A DNA stretch of 48,919 bases from Aurantiacibacter poecillastricola (GTDB taxonomy: Bacteria; Pseudomonadota; Alphaproteobacteria; Sphingomonadales; Sphingomonadaceae): contig NZ_JAVAMS010000008.1 of assembly GCF_030730945.1 (NCBI RefSeq), positions 1 to 48,919 on the forward strand, read 5' to 3'. Under the pieces are notes generated by a model that worked only from the letters and a program-made list of their open reading frames with translations, was not told the DNA's origin and ran no database searches. The position numbers and the translations under genes were made by a program. Numbering within the stretch: position 1 is the first letter of the stretch; each line of letters begins with the position of its first letter. Below are positions 16,702 to 25,814 of the stretch, piece by piece.

Positions 16702-18009
16702 TCAGTCCCTTTCCTTGATGTCTGGAGTGGCGCCAGCGCCGCCGCGGTCGCCGCCCTGGATTGCGTGGATCGCCATCTGGCGGCGGTGGCGAGCATTCTG
16801 GCTGGCATGAAGCTTCTGCGCCCAGGCGGGTGTTCCTTCAGCTGCGCCTATCGGCGCGGCTGCGGGGGCGGCGCCGCCGGCACGGGTGCTTCCTGCTTCC
16901 CATGCGGCGCGCTGCCCACGATCGGCGGCAGCGCTAACGCCGAGACCGCCGCTCATCCGGTTGGCAGCCGCGCCGCGCATGGCGGTCGCAACGCCGCCGA
17001 GGCCCGCGCCGACGCTGGTCGAGCCCGAGGTTTCCTGCCCGAGCTTGTAGGCAGTGGATGCGGCAGACCCCATCGATGTACCGGCGCGGATCGCGCCGAG
17101 ACCGGCCCCCGCGAGACCGCGTGCCGCGCCGACGGCGCCAGCGCCTGCCATCGCAAGACCTCCGCCGGCAAGCACGGTAGTGGCGATCACCGATCCGGCG
17201 CCGAGCTGCGGCGCGCCGGCGACGAGGCCGGATGCGATTCCCGGGCCGAAGATGGAGAGGCCAAAGATCGCGAGGCTCGCGAGCATCAGCGACACGGCCT
17301 GTTCGATCGACACCTCGTCGCCGGTGATCGCACTGGTGAAGTCGGCGAAATAGTTAGAGCCGATGCCGACGATGACCGCGAGCACCATGACCTTGATGCC
17401 CGAACTGACGACGTTCCCGAGCACCCGTTCGGCGAGGAACGACGTGCGGTTCCACAGCGCAAAGGGCACGAGCACGAAGCCGGCGAGCGAAGTAAGCTTG
17501 AATTCGAGGATTGTGATGAAAAGCTGGATCGCGAGGATGAAAAAGGCGGCGATGACGACGACCCAGGCGATCACCAGCACGGCGATCTCGATGAAATTGT
17601 CGAAGAAGGCGATCGGGCCAACCAACTCCTTCGCCTGCTCGAGGAGCGGCCATGCTGCCTCGAAGCCGGTCCCGGCCAGCTTGCCGGGTCGCAATAAATC
17701 GTCAGCCGTAATCGCGCTGCCCCCTGCGGTGAGGCCGAGGCCGGCGAAGCTGCGAAAGATGATATCGGACAGTGTCGAGAAGCTGTTGAGGATCAGGGCG
17801 AAGACGCCGACATAGAGGATCTTTTTGAGGAACTTGGCGATGACGTCGTCTTCGCCGCCGAGCGCCCAGAACAGCCCGGCGAGCGTGATGTCGATGCCGA
17901 TCAGGATCGTGGTCAGGAAACCGACGTCACCGCCCAACAGGCCGAACCCGCTGTCGATGTAGGAGGCGAAGGCCTCCATGAACTGATCGATGACATTCAG
18001 GTCATCCAT
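16702..18009 (-). CDS. trbL: P-type conjugative transfer protein TrbL (VirB6-like)
   Basis: A 435-residue polytopic inner-membrane protein starting at ATG 18009 (MDDLNVIDQFMEAF). About six hydrophobic segments span residues 25-270 (for example FLTTILIGIDITLAGLFWAL and IAVLVIAWVVVIAAFFILAI). A long Gly/Ala-rich, probably flexible C-terminal region follows. This layout is typical of TrbL/VirB6, which lines the substrate path through the inner membrane. The 21 extra upstream codons carry no family sequence and are left out. Confidence 0.94.
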   Translation of the reverse strand: MDDLNVIDQFMEAFASYIDSGFGLLGGDVGFLTTILIGIDITLAGLFWALGGEDDVIAKFLKKILYVGVFALILNSFSTLSDIIFRSFAGLGLTAGGSAITADDLLRPGKLAGTGFEAAWPLLEQAKELVGPIAFFDNFIEIAVLVIAWVVVIAAFFILAIQLFITILEFKLTSLAGFVLVPFALWNRTSFLAERVLGNVVSSGIKVMVLAVIVGIGSNYFADFTSAITGDEVSIEQAVSLMLASLAIFGLSIFGPGIASGLVAGAPQLGAGSVIATTVLAGGGLAMAGAGAVGAARGLAGAGLGAIRAGTSMGSAASTAYKLGQETSGSTSVGAGLGGVATAMRGAAANRMSGGLGVSAAADRGQRAAWEAGSTRAGGAAPAAAPIGAAEGTPAWAQKLHASQNARHRRQMAIHAIQGGDRGGAGATPDIKERD

Positions 18010-18040
18010 ATGGGCGGGTTCCTGCTTGAAGTTGAAAGGT

Positions 18041-18091
18041 GTCGCGGGGACCGGCGGCCATGAGAGGGGCAAGCCCTACGGCCCCCGCGAC
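18041..18091. repeat. 9-bp inverted repeat between trbJ and trbL
   Basis: GTCGCGGGG at 18041-18049 pairs with CCCCGCGAC at 18083-18091 across a 33-base loop. It sits in the 136-base gap between trbJ and trbL. It could form an mRNA stem that tunes expression between the two genes. No trbK gene was found in the gap. Confidence 0.4.
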
Positions 18092-18145
18092 GAGACAGGT
18101 TCGGACCCGGGGGGAGCTGGGGGCGCGGTCCTCGCCTGCCTCAGC

Positions 18146-18898
18146 TCATTGGCGTGGCGTGTAAGCCTTGCCGTCGCCGAGGAAGCGGCGCGTCGACTCG
18201 CGTGCCTCGCGCGCGATCTGGCCCCGCTGCGCCTGCTCGACCGATTCCGCCCGGAACTGCGCCGCCATCATTTGCTGAAGCTGGAGCTGCTGCTTGGCGG
18301 TGAGCGCGAGAAGCTGGTTCGTGGCCTGCTGCGCCTGAAGCGAGCCTTCCGCGCCCTGGCTGCGCGCGACGATGTCGGCGAGCGCCTGCGTGTCGCTCCG
18401 TACGTTGTCGACGATGCGGTTCTGGACCCCCATCGTCTGGCGAAACGCGGACATCGCGGTATCGAGTTGATCGCGTGCGCGAGCCACACGCTGATCGCGG
18501 CGGAACACCTGATCGAACTCCTGCGGGTAGAGCTGGCGGAAGCGCTCGTCGAGCTGATCGATGCGGAAGTCGACGCCCTGCGCCTGGCCCATGAGCTGGT
18601 CGATCTGCTGGAGGCGCTGGCGAAGCTCCTGAAGTTGCGGGAAATCGATCCGGGACAGGTTCTTGCCCTGGTTGATCAGCATCTGCGCTTCGTTCTGGAG
18701 ACTCTGGATCTGGTTGTTGATCTGGGCAAGCGTGCGCGCGGCGGTGAGCAGGTTTTGCGAATAGTTCGATGGATCGAACACACTGAGCTGGGCCGCGACG
18801 GGCGTCGAGGTCAACGCGATGCCGATACCGAGCGAGCCGACGGCGCCGAGCGCGAGAGCGGAGAGGCACGCATATTTGCGGATAGGGATACGGGGCAC
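18146..18898 (-). CDS. trbJ: P-type conjugative transfer protein TrbJ (VirB5-like)
   Basis: A 250-residue secreted protein. An N-terminal signal peptide (LSALALGAVGSLGIGIALTSTPVAAQ) precedes VFDPSNYSQNLLTAARTLAQ, the family signature. The rest is predicted helical and Gln-rich coiled coil (INNQIQSLQNEAQMLINQG; QAQQATNQLLALTAKQQLQLQ). TrbJ/VirB5 proteins are minor pilus components exposed to the recipient cell. It lies six bases downstream of trbE. Confidence 0.93.
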   Translation of the reverse strand: MPRIPIRKYACLSALALGAVGSLGIGIALTSTPVAAQLSVFDPSNYSQNLLTAARTLAQINNQIQSLQNEAQMLINQGKNLSRIDFPQLQELRQRLQQIDQLMGQAQGVDFRIDQLDERFRQLYPQEFDQVFRRDQRVARARDQLDTAMSAFRQTMGVQNRIVDNVRSDTQALADIVARSQGAEGSLQAQQATNQLLALTAKQQLQLQQMMAAQFRAESVEQAQRGQIAREARESTRRFLGDGKAYTPRQ

Positions 18899-18904
18899 GG
18901 GAAA

Positions 18905-21373
18905 TTACTCCTTGTCTTCTGGGGGGCGGGCGGCAGGGTGACGCCCAAGCAGGTCGGCCGCCCAATCGAGGCCGGCTTGGGAGAGAAAGGTCGCGGCGAA
19001 GTCGGCCTGGCCCTTTTCGGCCAGCACCGCGTCTATGCGCTTCTGGCTGTCGGGATCGGACGCGCCGCACAACGCCAGCGCGATCGGGCCTAGCCCAAGC
19101 TCGAACAGCCGGTTGCCGCGCGCTGATTGCAGATAATATTGCCGCTTGGGCGTCGCGCGGCTGACCAGTTCGATCTGGCGCGCGTTGAGACCGAAGCGGA
19201 CGTAGACCGTCTGGCCCTGCGGCTCGATCGCCCGATCATTGGGCAGCAAGATGCGCTGCGGACAGCTTTCGATGATGGCCGGCGCGATCGTGCTGTCGGC
19301 GATATCGGCTAGGCTCTGTGTCGCGAACACGACGCTGACGTTCTTCTTGCGCAGCACCTTCAGCCACTCACGGATGCGCGCGGCGAACAGCGGGTGGTCG
19401 AGGAACACCCAGGCTTCATCCAGTACGAGAAGCGTCGGCCGCCCGGTGAAGCGCTCCTCGAGACGATGGAACAGGTAGGTCAGCACGGGCGCAACGACGC
19501 CCGCCTGCCCCATCAGCGCTTCAGTCTCGAAGCACTGCACGTCGGCGATCGCTAGATCGTCTTCGGCGGCGTCGAGCAGGCGGCCGAACGATCCTTCGAG
19601 CGTATAGGGCGCGAGCGCCGATCGCAGCGGTGCCGATTGCAGCAGCAGCGACAGGCCGGTGAGCGTGCGTTCCTCGATCGGGGCGGTCGCGAGATTGGTG
19701 AGCGCCGACCAGACGGCCTCCTTGATCTCGGGTGTGACCAGTACTTTCTCATGGGCGAGCAGCGCGCCGATCCATTCGGTCGCCCAGGCGCGTGCGTTGG
19801 AGCGATCGATGTGGCGCAGCGGCTGGAAGGCGATCGTTCGCCCGCCCACGTCATCGGCATGACCGCTCTCACCGCCAAGCCCGAGCGCGTGATGCGCGCC
19901 GCCCATCGCCAGCACGGCCGCGCGCGCCGAAAATCCCTTGTCGAAGACATAGACCTGGGAGTCTGGATATCGCCGGAACTGAAGCGCGAGCATTGCGAGC
20001 AGCACCGACTTTCCGGCCCCGGTGGGTCCGACGATCAGCATATGACCGACGTCGCCGACATGCGTGCTGAGACGGAACGGCGTCGAGCCGCTGGTTTCCG
20101 CATAAAGCAGCGGCGGACCGTCGAGGTGCGGATTACGCGCCGGTCCTGCCCATACCGAGGACAGCGGCATGAGATGCGCGAGATTCAGGGTGTGGACGAT
20201 CGGTTGCCGGACGTTCGCATAGACATGGCCCGGCAGGCTCGACAGCCACGCCTCGACCACATTCATGCCCTCGCGGATGCAGGTGAAGCCGAGCCCGTTG
20301 ACGATGCGCTCGACCGCGCGGACCTTTTCCTCGACGCGGGCGCGGTCGATATCGGCAACGGTGATCGTCGTCGTCAGATAGCCGAACGCGACATGATCGC
20401 CGCCGAGCGCCTGCAAGGCGAGGTCGGCATCGACCACCTTGTTGTCGGCATCGCTGTCGAGAAGCTGGACCGGCTGGTTGTAGATGACTTCGCGCAGCAG
20501 CGCGGTGATCGACTTGCGCTTGTTGAACCACTGCCGCCGCAGGCGAGTGAGCGCTTTGGTTGCGTCGGTCTTGTCGAGCGCAATGAAGCGCGTCACCCAG
20601 CGATAGCCAAAATCCTCATGGTTGAGTCCGTCGAGGATGCCGGGACGGCTCGCGTTCGGAAATCCGAGGATGGTGAGCGTCCGCAGATGCTCGTCGCCGA
20701 GCATCGGTTCGAGCCCGCCGGTCAGCGGCGTGTCGGCGAGCAGCCCGTCCAGATAGATGGGCGTTTCGGGCACGGCGACGACATGGCGGCGCGCGGAGAT
20801 CGCACCGTGGAGAAAGGTCAGCATTTCGCTGTCGCCGAGCGCGCGCACCTCGGGCATGAAGCCTCTGAACAGGTCAAGCGCACGATCCGTCTCGGCGATG
20901 AAGCCGGCAAGCGCTTGTCGCCAGTCGCGGCCCTTCGCGTCGTCGCTGCGCTCGATCAGCGCTCGGCCCGCCGTGTCCGCCTGATCGGGCGGAGGCAGGA
21001 GGGTGAGCGTCAGATAATAGCGGCTCTCGAAATGCGCGCCCGCGCTTTCGAACGCCGCGCGCCGTTCCTCATCGACCAGCCACGACGCCGCATCGGGAAA
21101 GCTGCTGTCGGGATAACCCAGCGCTTCGCGCCGCTCGGCCTCGAAATGGAGTGCCCAGCCCGAGCCGAAGCGCTTCAGGACATTGTTCGCCCGCGCGCAG
21201 GCGGCGACAAGCTCGGCTTCGGTGGCGGATTCTAGATCGGGGCCGCGGAACCTGAGGACGCGCAAAAAGCTGCCGTCCTTGTTGAGCACCACGCCGGGCG
21301 CGACAAGCGCCGCCCATGGAAGATGATCGGCGAGCCGGTCGGCCTTCTGACGGTATTCGCGCAGATTCAGCAT
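18905..21373 (-). CDS. trbE: Conjugal transfer ATPase TrbE (VirB4-like)
   Basis: An 822-residue VirB4-family ATPase starting at ATG 21373 (MLNLREYRQKADR); the 112 codons upstream are out-of-frame trbC/trbD sequence. The N-terminal CagE/TrbE/VirB domain is followed by Walker A IVGPTGAGKSVLLAM and Walker B LLVLDEAWVFLDHP. The downstream motif SVVFATQSLADIADSTIAP is typical of the family. It energises pilus assembly and DNA transfer at the inner membrane. Its start overlaps the 3' end of trbD by seven bases. Confidence 0.96.
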   Translation of the reverse strand: MLNLREYRQKADRLADHLPWAALVAPGVVLNKDGSFLRVLRFRGPDLESATEAELVAACARANNVLKRFGSGWALHFEAERREALGYPDSSFPDAASWLVDEERRAAFESAGAHFESRYYLTLTLLPPPDQADTAGRALIERSDDAKGRDWRQALAGFIAETDRALDLFRGFMPEVRALGDSEMLTFLHGAISARRHVVAVPETPIYLDGLLADTPLTGGLEPMLGDEHLRTLTILGFPNASRPGILDGLNHEDFGYRWVTRFIALDKTDATKALTRLRRQWFNKRKSITALLREVIYNQPVQLLDSDADNKVVDADLALQALGGDHVAFGYLTTTITVADIDRARVEEKVRAVERIVNGLGFTCIREGMNVVEAWLSSLPGHVYANVRQPIVHTLNLAHLMPLSSVWAGPARNPHLDGPPLLYAETSGSTPFRLSTHVGDVGHMLIVGPTGAGKSVLLAMLALQFRRYPDSQVYVFDKGFSARAAVLAMGGAHHALGLGGESGHADDVGGRTIAFQPLRHIDRSNARAWATEWIGALLAHEKVLVTPEIKEAVWSALTNLATAPIEERTLTGLSLLLQSAPLRSALAPYTLEGSFGRLLDAAEDDLAIADVQCFETEALMGQAGVVAPVLTYLFHRLEERFTGRPTLLVLDEAWVFLDHPLFAARIREWLKVLRKKNVSVVFATQSLADIADSTIAPAIIESCPQRILLPNDRAIEPQGQTVYVRFGLNARQIELVSRATPKRQYYLQSARGNRLFELGLGPIALALCGASDPDSQKRIDAVLAEKGQADFAATFLSQAGLDWAADLLGRHPAARPPEDKE

Positions 21374-21651
21374 GACAGATGCCCCTTCTGGCGAAGGTGG
21401 CGGACAAGGACCGGGGCGAAGTCGGGATCGCGCTTGGCGGCGAACACCGCGAGAGTGTGCCCGAACGCCCACATGGCCAGCCCGGCGATCCACTGCTGGA
21501 GACCGAGTCCGAGCGCGGCCGCGATCGTACCATTGACGATCGCGATCGCTCGCGGCGCCCCGCCAAGCAGGATCGGCTCGGCAAGCGCGCGGTGCATCGG
21601 CGCCTCGAACCCCTCGATATGGCTGGCGCCATAGGAATTTGGCGCGTTCAC
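21367..21651 (-). CDS. trbD: Conjugal transfer protein TrbD (VirB3-like)
   Basis: A 94-residue inner-membrane protein. The likely start is GTG 21651, whose GTGA overlaps the trbC stop codon exactly as in the other junctions of this operon. The next ATG (MHRALAEP) would truncate the conserved N-terminus. One hydrophobic hairpin (AIAIVNGTIAAALGLGLQQW) is followed by WAFGHTLAVFAAKRDPDF, the hallmark VirB3/TrbD segment. It assists VirB4/TrbE in pilus biogenesis. Confidence 0.92.
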   Translation of the reverse strand: MNAPNSYGASHIEGFEAPMHRALAEPILLGGAPRAIAIVNGTIAAALGLGLQQWIAGLAMWAFGHTLAVFAAKRDPDFAPVLVRHLRQKGHLSC

Positions 21652-22001
21652 GAGATGAGCGCCCCGCCGCCGAAGCTGAAGAAGCTGAGGAAGAAGCTCG
21701 ACGCCGCAAACGCGATCGACAGGCCGAAGATGATCTGGATGAGGCGCCGGAACCCGCCTGCCGTCTCGCCGAACGCGAGCGTCAAACCGGTGACGATGAT
21801 GATGATCACCGCGACGATCTTGGCGACAGGACCCTGGACCGATTCGAGGACCTGCTGAAGCGGTTCCTCCCACGGCATGCCCGAGCCGGCGGCCTGCGCG
21901 GTGGCGGCGAGCGCAAGCCCGAGGCCGATGGCGGCGCCGGTGAGGAAGATGCTCCGACGATCGGGAATACGGGCAGGAATACGGGACAAGCGCATGGTCA
22001 T
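21648..22001 (-). CDS. trbC: Conjugal transfer pilin TrbC (VirB2-like)
   Basis: A 117-residue pilin precursor. A long signal region with two hydrophobic stretches is visible (SIFLTGAAIGLGLALAATAQA; IVAVIIIIVTGLTLAFGE). The GMPWEEPLQQVLESVQGPVA segment between them is the TrbC/VirB2 signature. The mature product is expected to be the conjugative pilus subunit. IncP TrbC is cyclised by TraF, and a TraF-type peptidase gene is present at 40866-41387. Its start overlaps the trbB stop (ATGA). Confidence 0.93.
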   Translation of the reverse strand: MTMRLSRIPARIPDRRSIFLTGAAIGLGLALAATAQAAGSGMPWEEPLQQVLESVQGPVAKIVAVIIIIVTGLTLAFGETAGGFRRLIQIIFGLSIAFAASSFFLSFFSFGGGALIS

Positions 22002-23020
22002 TCTCCTTGGGGTTCGAGGGCGTGGTCGGGAGTAAGGTCGAGGACGGCGTAGCCGCCGTCGGGATCGAGGCCGGCGACGCGCGCGATCGTGTCGACGCGG
22101 CGCGCGAGGCCGCGCCCGGCGATGAACACGATCATGTCGATGGCGTCGGCGATCAGCCGGCGCGGAACGGTGACGACGCTTTCCTGCACGAGCTGCTCGA
22201 GCCGGTAGAGCGCCGACACTGCCGAATTGGCGTGGACGGTTGCGATGCCGCCCGGATGCCCGGTGTTCCAGGCTTTGAGCATGTCGAGCGCTTCGCGCCC
22301 GCGCACCTCGCCAACGACGATGCGATCGGGGCGGAGCCGCAATGTCGAGCGGACAAGATCAGCCATCGTGACGCCGCCGGCTCCGGCAGTGCCAATCGTA
22401 CGCGTGCGCAGCCCCACCACGTCGGGCGCGGCGCATTGCAACTCACGCGTGTCTTCAATGATGATGACGCGTTCGTCGAGGTGCGCCATCTCGGCGAGCA
22501 GCGCGTTGGCAAGCGTCGTCTTGCCCGAACTGGTGCCACCCGCGACCAGGATGTTCTTGCGCTCGACCACGGCCATCGACAGCAGTCGCGCCGTGTCGGC
22601 GGGCATGATGCCGTCCCGCACATAGTCGAGCAAAGTGTAGATGCGCGCCGCGGGCTTGCGGATCGAGAAGCACGGCGCGAGGCTGACCGGCGGCAGGATA
22701 CCCTCGAACCGCTCGCCCGCGCCTTCGCCGTGCGGTGGCAGCTCGGCTGACACGATCGGCGCATTGCCATGAACCTCTGTCCGTGCGTGGCTGGCAACCA
22801 GGCGGATGATCCGCTCGACCTGCGCGGGCTCATATTTGGTGCCGGTATCGATCCGGCCTTCGCCGAGTCGATCAAGGCGCAACACGCCGTCCGGGTTCAC
22901 CATGATCTCGATGACCACCGGATCGGCCAGCGCTGCGGCGATGGTCGGCCCCATCGCGGTGCGCAGCATCGCGCGCCGACGCCCTGCGGAATTATCGGAG
23001 CCGAAAAGCGTGTCGCTCAT
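21998..23020 (-). CDS. trbB: P-type conjugative transfer ATPase TrbB (VirB11-like)
   Basis: A 340-residue secretion ATPase of the VirB11/GspE class. Motifs: Walker A VAGGTSSGKTTLANALL, Asp box VIIIEDTRELQC, Walker B region RPDRIVVGEVRGREALDML and the His box GHPGGIATVHANSA. It forms a cytoplasmic hexamer that drives pilus assembly and substrate transfer. It is the first trb gene of the block and overlaps the RHH regulator gene upstream by four bases. Confidence 0.96.
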   Translation of the reverse strand: MSDTLFGSDNSAGRRRAMLRTAMGPTIAAALADPVVIEIMVNPDGVLRLDRLGEGRIDTGTKYEPAQVERIIRLVASHARTEVHGNAPIVSAELPPHGEGAGERFEGILPPVSLAPCFSIRKPAARIYTLLDYVRDGIMPADTARLLSMAVVERKNILVAGGTSSGKTTLANALLAEMAHLDERVIIIEDTRELQCAAPDVVGLRTRTIGTAGAGGVTMADLVRSTLRLRPDRIVVGEVRGREALDMLKAWNTGHPGGIATVHANSAVSALYRLEQLVQESVVTVPRRLIADAIDMIVFIAGRGLARRVDTIARVAGLDPDGGYAVLDLTPDHALEPQGE

Positions 23021-23442
23021 CGCCCACCTCCATTGTCTTTCGCGGAGGCAGCAAGCGTGCGCTGGCCGCTGGCGAGCGCTTCGCCGACGCGGGCAATGAA
23101 CGCCTCGAAGCGGTCTCGGCCGATCGCACGCGCCGCTTCGTCGGCTTCGGCCAAAGGGGCCTGCACCATCAGTTCATAGCGGATGAACAGCGCCAGGCTC
23201 TCGAGCAGCACATGCCCGTCACGCTCGACACGCCCCAGCGCGAGCGACATGCGATCGAGCCGCTGGCTGAACTTGTTCTCCAGCTCGCTCGCCGCCTGCC
23301 GGTTGAGCCAGGCGGTGAGCGCGTCGGTGAGGATCGCCGATTTGGACGCGCCGGGCTGGCTCGCCAGCGCCTCGAAGCGGTGGCTCAGATCTTCGGGCAG
23401 GAAGAGCTGGTAGCGGACGCGGTTGGGTTTGATCGCGGCCAT
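23017..23442 (-). CDS. CopG-like ribbon-helix-helix protein of the conjugation operon
   Basis: A 141-residue protein. The N-terminal 45 residues (RVRYQLFLPEDLSHRFEALA then SKSAILTDALTAWLNRQA) form a ribbon-helix-helix DNA-binding motif. A coiled-coil-like helical tail follows (ELENKFSQRLDRMSLALGRVE). It sits between traG and trbB, where CopG-family regulators are usual in this ICE type. It probably regulates the transfer operon or helps the relaxosome contact the coupling protein. Four-base overlap with trbB and a two-base gap after traG indicate tight coupling. Confidence 0.85.
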   Translation of the reverse strand: MAAIKPNRVRYQLFLPEDLSHRFEALASQPGASKSAILTDALTAWLNRQAASELENKFSQRLDRMSLALGRVERDGHVLLESLALFIRYELMVQAPLAEADEAARAIGRDRFEAFIARVGEALASGQRTLAASAKDNGGGR

Positions 23443-23444
23443 TG

Positions 23445-25490
23445 TCAGAAGTCCGGCAGCATGTCGGCGCTGCGACCCTGATTGATCGCGTGAGCGCGGA
23501 TCAGCGTGCCGGTGGCGCCGGCGCGGTCCATCGCGTGCTTGTCGGCGATCGTGTCGGTGTCGTCGCTGTCCAGGCCGAGCAGGTCGAGCTGCTTTGGCGG
23601 CTCGGGTTTTTTGGCGGGTTCTTCGCCGAGGCCGGGGTGGCGCTGCTGTTGCAAGCCGCCGTCCTCATCCGCCTTCGCATCGTCATCGGGCTTGCCGAGC
23701 CGGGTATCGGGCGCGCGGACCAGTCCGCTCCAGTCGTTGGGGCGTGCCTGCGGCCGGTCGGGATAGTCTCCGGGCGCGGGCTGCGGCGGCGGTGCGATCC
23801 GCTCGCGGAAATTGCGGTCCTCGTAATAGCGCAGCTTCCTCGCGCGGATCGGGGCCATGCCGGAGACAAGGACAAGCTCATCCTTGGGCGGGAGCTGCAT
23901 CACCTCGCCGGTGGTCAGGAGTGGCCGGGCGGTCTCCTGCCGGCTGACCATGACGTGCGCCAGCCAGGGCGCGAGCCGGTGGCCGGCATAGTTGCGCATC
24001 GCGCGCTGTTCGGTGGCGATGCCGAGCGCGTCCGAAATCCGCCGCGCCGTGCGCTCGTCGTTGGTCGCAAACGCGACGCGGACATGGCAGTTGTCGAGGA
24101 TCGAGTTGTGCTCGCCATAAGCCTTCTCGATCTGGTTCAAGGACTGCGCGATCAGGAAGGCGCGCACTCCATAGCCCGCGAGAAAGGCAAGACTGGTCTC
24201 GAAGAAGTCGAGCCGCCCCAATGCCGGGAACTCGTCGAGCATCATCAGGAGCTTGTGCTTGCCCGCCCTGGCGGGATCGGCATCGAGCTTTTCGGTGAGG
24301 CGGCGGCCGATCTGGTTGAGCACCAACCGCACCAGCGGCTTGGTGCGGCTGATGTCCGATGGCGGGATGACAAGGTAGAGCGAGACCGGATGGCCGGCCT
24401 CGACGAGATCGGCGATCCGCCAGTCGCAGCGCGATGTCACCGCGGCGACGGTCGGGTCGCGATAGAGCCCGAGAAACGACATTGCGGTGGAGAGGACGCC
24501 GCTGCGCTCGTTCTCGCTCTTGTTGAGCACCTCGCGCGCCGCCGAGGCGACGACGGGATGGATCTGCGGCGCATCCTTCGTGCCGAGGTGATTGGTGGTC
24601 ATCATCCGCCGGAGCGTGGCGGTGAACGGCCGCTGCGGGTCCGACAGGAATGTGGCTACCCGTGCGAGCGTCTTTTCTTCCTCCGCATAAAGGACGTGGA
24701 GGATCGCGCCGACCAGGAGCGAATGGGAGGTTTTCTCCCAGTGGTTGCGCCGTTCGAGCGCGCCTTCGGGATCGACCAGGATGTCGGCGATGTTCTGGAC
24801 GTCGCGGACCTCATGCTCGCCGCGCCGGACCTCCAGCAGCGGGTTGTATTTGGCGGAAGCGGGATCGGTCGGATTGAACAGCAGGACGTGGGAGAAGCGC
24901 GCGCGCCAGCCGGCGGTGAGCTGCCAGTTCTCGCCCTTGATGTCGTGAACCACGGCGCTGCCGGTCCAGCCAAGCAGTGTCGGTATGACCAGCCCGACGC
25001 CCTTGCCCGAACGGGTTGGCGCGAACGCCATGATATGTTCGGGGCCGTCATGCCGGAGATAGCGGCCGCGCGAGCGGCCCAGGAATACGCCGGCATCACC
25101 GTAAAGGCCGGCCCGCTCGATCTCGTTCGGCCTGGCCCAGCGCGCCGAACCATAGGTGGTGACGTGACGCGACTGCCGCGCGCGCCAGAGCGAGCCTGCG
25201 ATCGCCGCGCCGCAGCCGATGAAACCGCTCGCGCCGGCGAGCGCGCCGGCCTTGTCGAAAACATGCGGCGCATAGGCATCGTAGTGATACCACCAGGGGA
25301 AGAGCGCCCAGGGACGATAGACCGGCGTGCTTCCAGCCATGAACCAGGCCGGACCAAGTTCGGGCTGGTAGGCGAGCATCGCCGCCGCCCATTGGGTCGC
25401 CGCCCAGAGGCCCGCGATCACGATTGCGAACACGACAAGGATCTGGCCGATGAGCAATTTGGTCGGGGTCACGTTGAAGCTCCCGCCCAT
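23445..25490 (-). CDS. traG: Type IV coupling protein TraG (VirD4-like)
   Basis: A 681-residue VirD4/TraG ATPase. Two N-terminal membrane helices (residues about 10-40 and 85-105) precede HVTTYGSARWA, Walker A FAPTRSGKGVGLVIP, WTGSAVVHDIKGENW and Walker B KLLMMLDEFPALGRL. The C-terminal 100 residues are acidic and Pro-rich. It connects the relaxosome to the Trb channel and pumps DNA. It is the first gene of the traG-RHH-trb operon; the promoter probably lies in the 25491-25790 gap. Confidence 0.95.
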   Translation of the reverse strand: MGGSFNVTPTKLLIGQILVVFAIVIAGLWAATQWAAAMLAYQPELGPAWFMAGSTPVYRPWALFPWWYHYDAYAPHVFDKAGALAGASGFIGCGAAIAGSLWRARQSRHVTTYGSARWARPNEIERAGLYGDAGVFLGRSRGRYLRHDGPEHIMAFAPTRSGKGVGLVIPTLLGWTGSAVVHDIKGENWQLTAGWRARFSHVLLFNPTDPASAKYNPLLEVRRGEHEVRDVQNIADILVDPEGALERRNHWEKTSHSLLVGAILHVLYAEEEKTLARVATFLSDPQRPFTATLRRMMTTNHLGTKDAPQIHPVVASAAREVLNKSENERSGVLSTAMSFLGLYRDPTVAAVTSRCDWRIADLVEAGHPVSLYLVIPPSDISRTKPLVRLVLNQIGRRLTEKLDADPARAGKHKLLMMLDEFPALGRLDFFETSLAFLAGYGVRAFLIAQSLNQIEKAYGEHNSILDNCHVRVAFATNDERTARRISDALGIATEQRAMRNYAGHRLAPWLAHVMVSRQETARPLLTTGEVMQLPPKDELVLVSGMAPIRARKLRYYEDRNFRERIAPPPQPAPGDYPDRPQARPNDWSGLVRAPDTRLGKPDDDAKADEDGGLQQQRHPGLGEEPAKKPEPPKQLDLLGLDSDDTDTIADKHAMDRAGATGTLIRAHAINQGRSADMLPDF

Positions 25491-25814
25491 ACCGCCGGAT
25501 GCGGTCGGGGCGCGGCTTCAAGACTCGGCTATGGGCCGCCCGAAATGAACGGAGCCGCTGGGGGCTGGTGGGTGACCGAAGGAGATCACTCGTCGGCGAC
25601 TGACTCAATATTCCAGCTCTGTTCTTTTGATCGAGCTATGACCCGAGTTGATGATTCTGCCCTGTCGTTGTCCCTCGAGGTGGCACTGACCACCACACCG
25701 CACCGCCGATGACCCGCTACACCCTGCAAAAATCCGAGCTGCAAATTCGGGCTTGCGTGTCGGATTATCAGACATTATATCGCATTTAATGTAGTGAAAT
25801 CGTGCGAGGCATGC
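25491..25814. promoter_or_regulatory. Divergent promoter region between traG and the accessory operon, with a 6-bp dyad
   Basis: No gene was seen in this gap of about 300 bases, which must hold promoters for traG (minus) and the plus-strand operon. Near the plus-strand operon the sequence turns AT-rich. An inverted repeat, ACATTA (25772-25777) and TAATGT (25787-25792), separated by nine bases, lies about 20 bases before the first start codon. It is a candidate operator for the XRE regulator encoded second in that operon. Confidence 0.45.

Noticed and set aside
18010..18145. Possible trbK entry-exclusion gene between trbJ and trbL
   Set aside because: Only a 19-codon frame without a lipoprotein signal is present.
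19637..21235. Plus-strand frame of 532 codons
   Set aside because: Antisense of trbE; long opposite-strand frames are expected at this GC content.
23442..25712. Plus-strand frame of 756 codons opposite traG
   Set aside because: Antisense of a clear VirD4 homologue; composition is Arg/Gly-rich shadow sequence.
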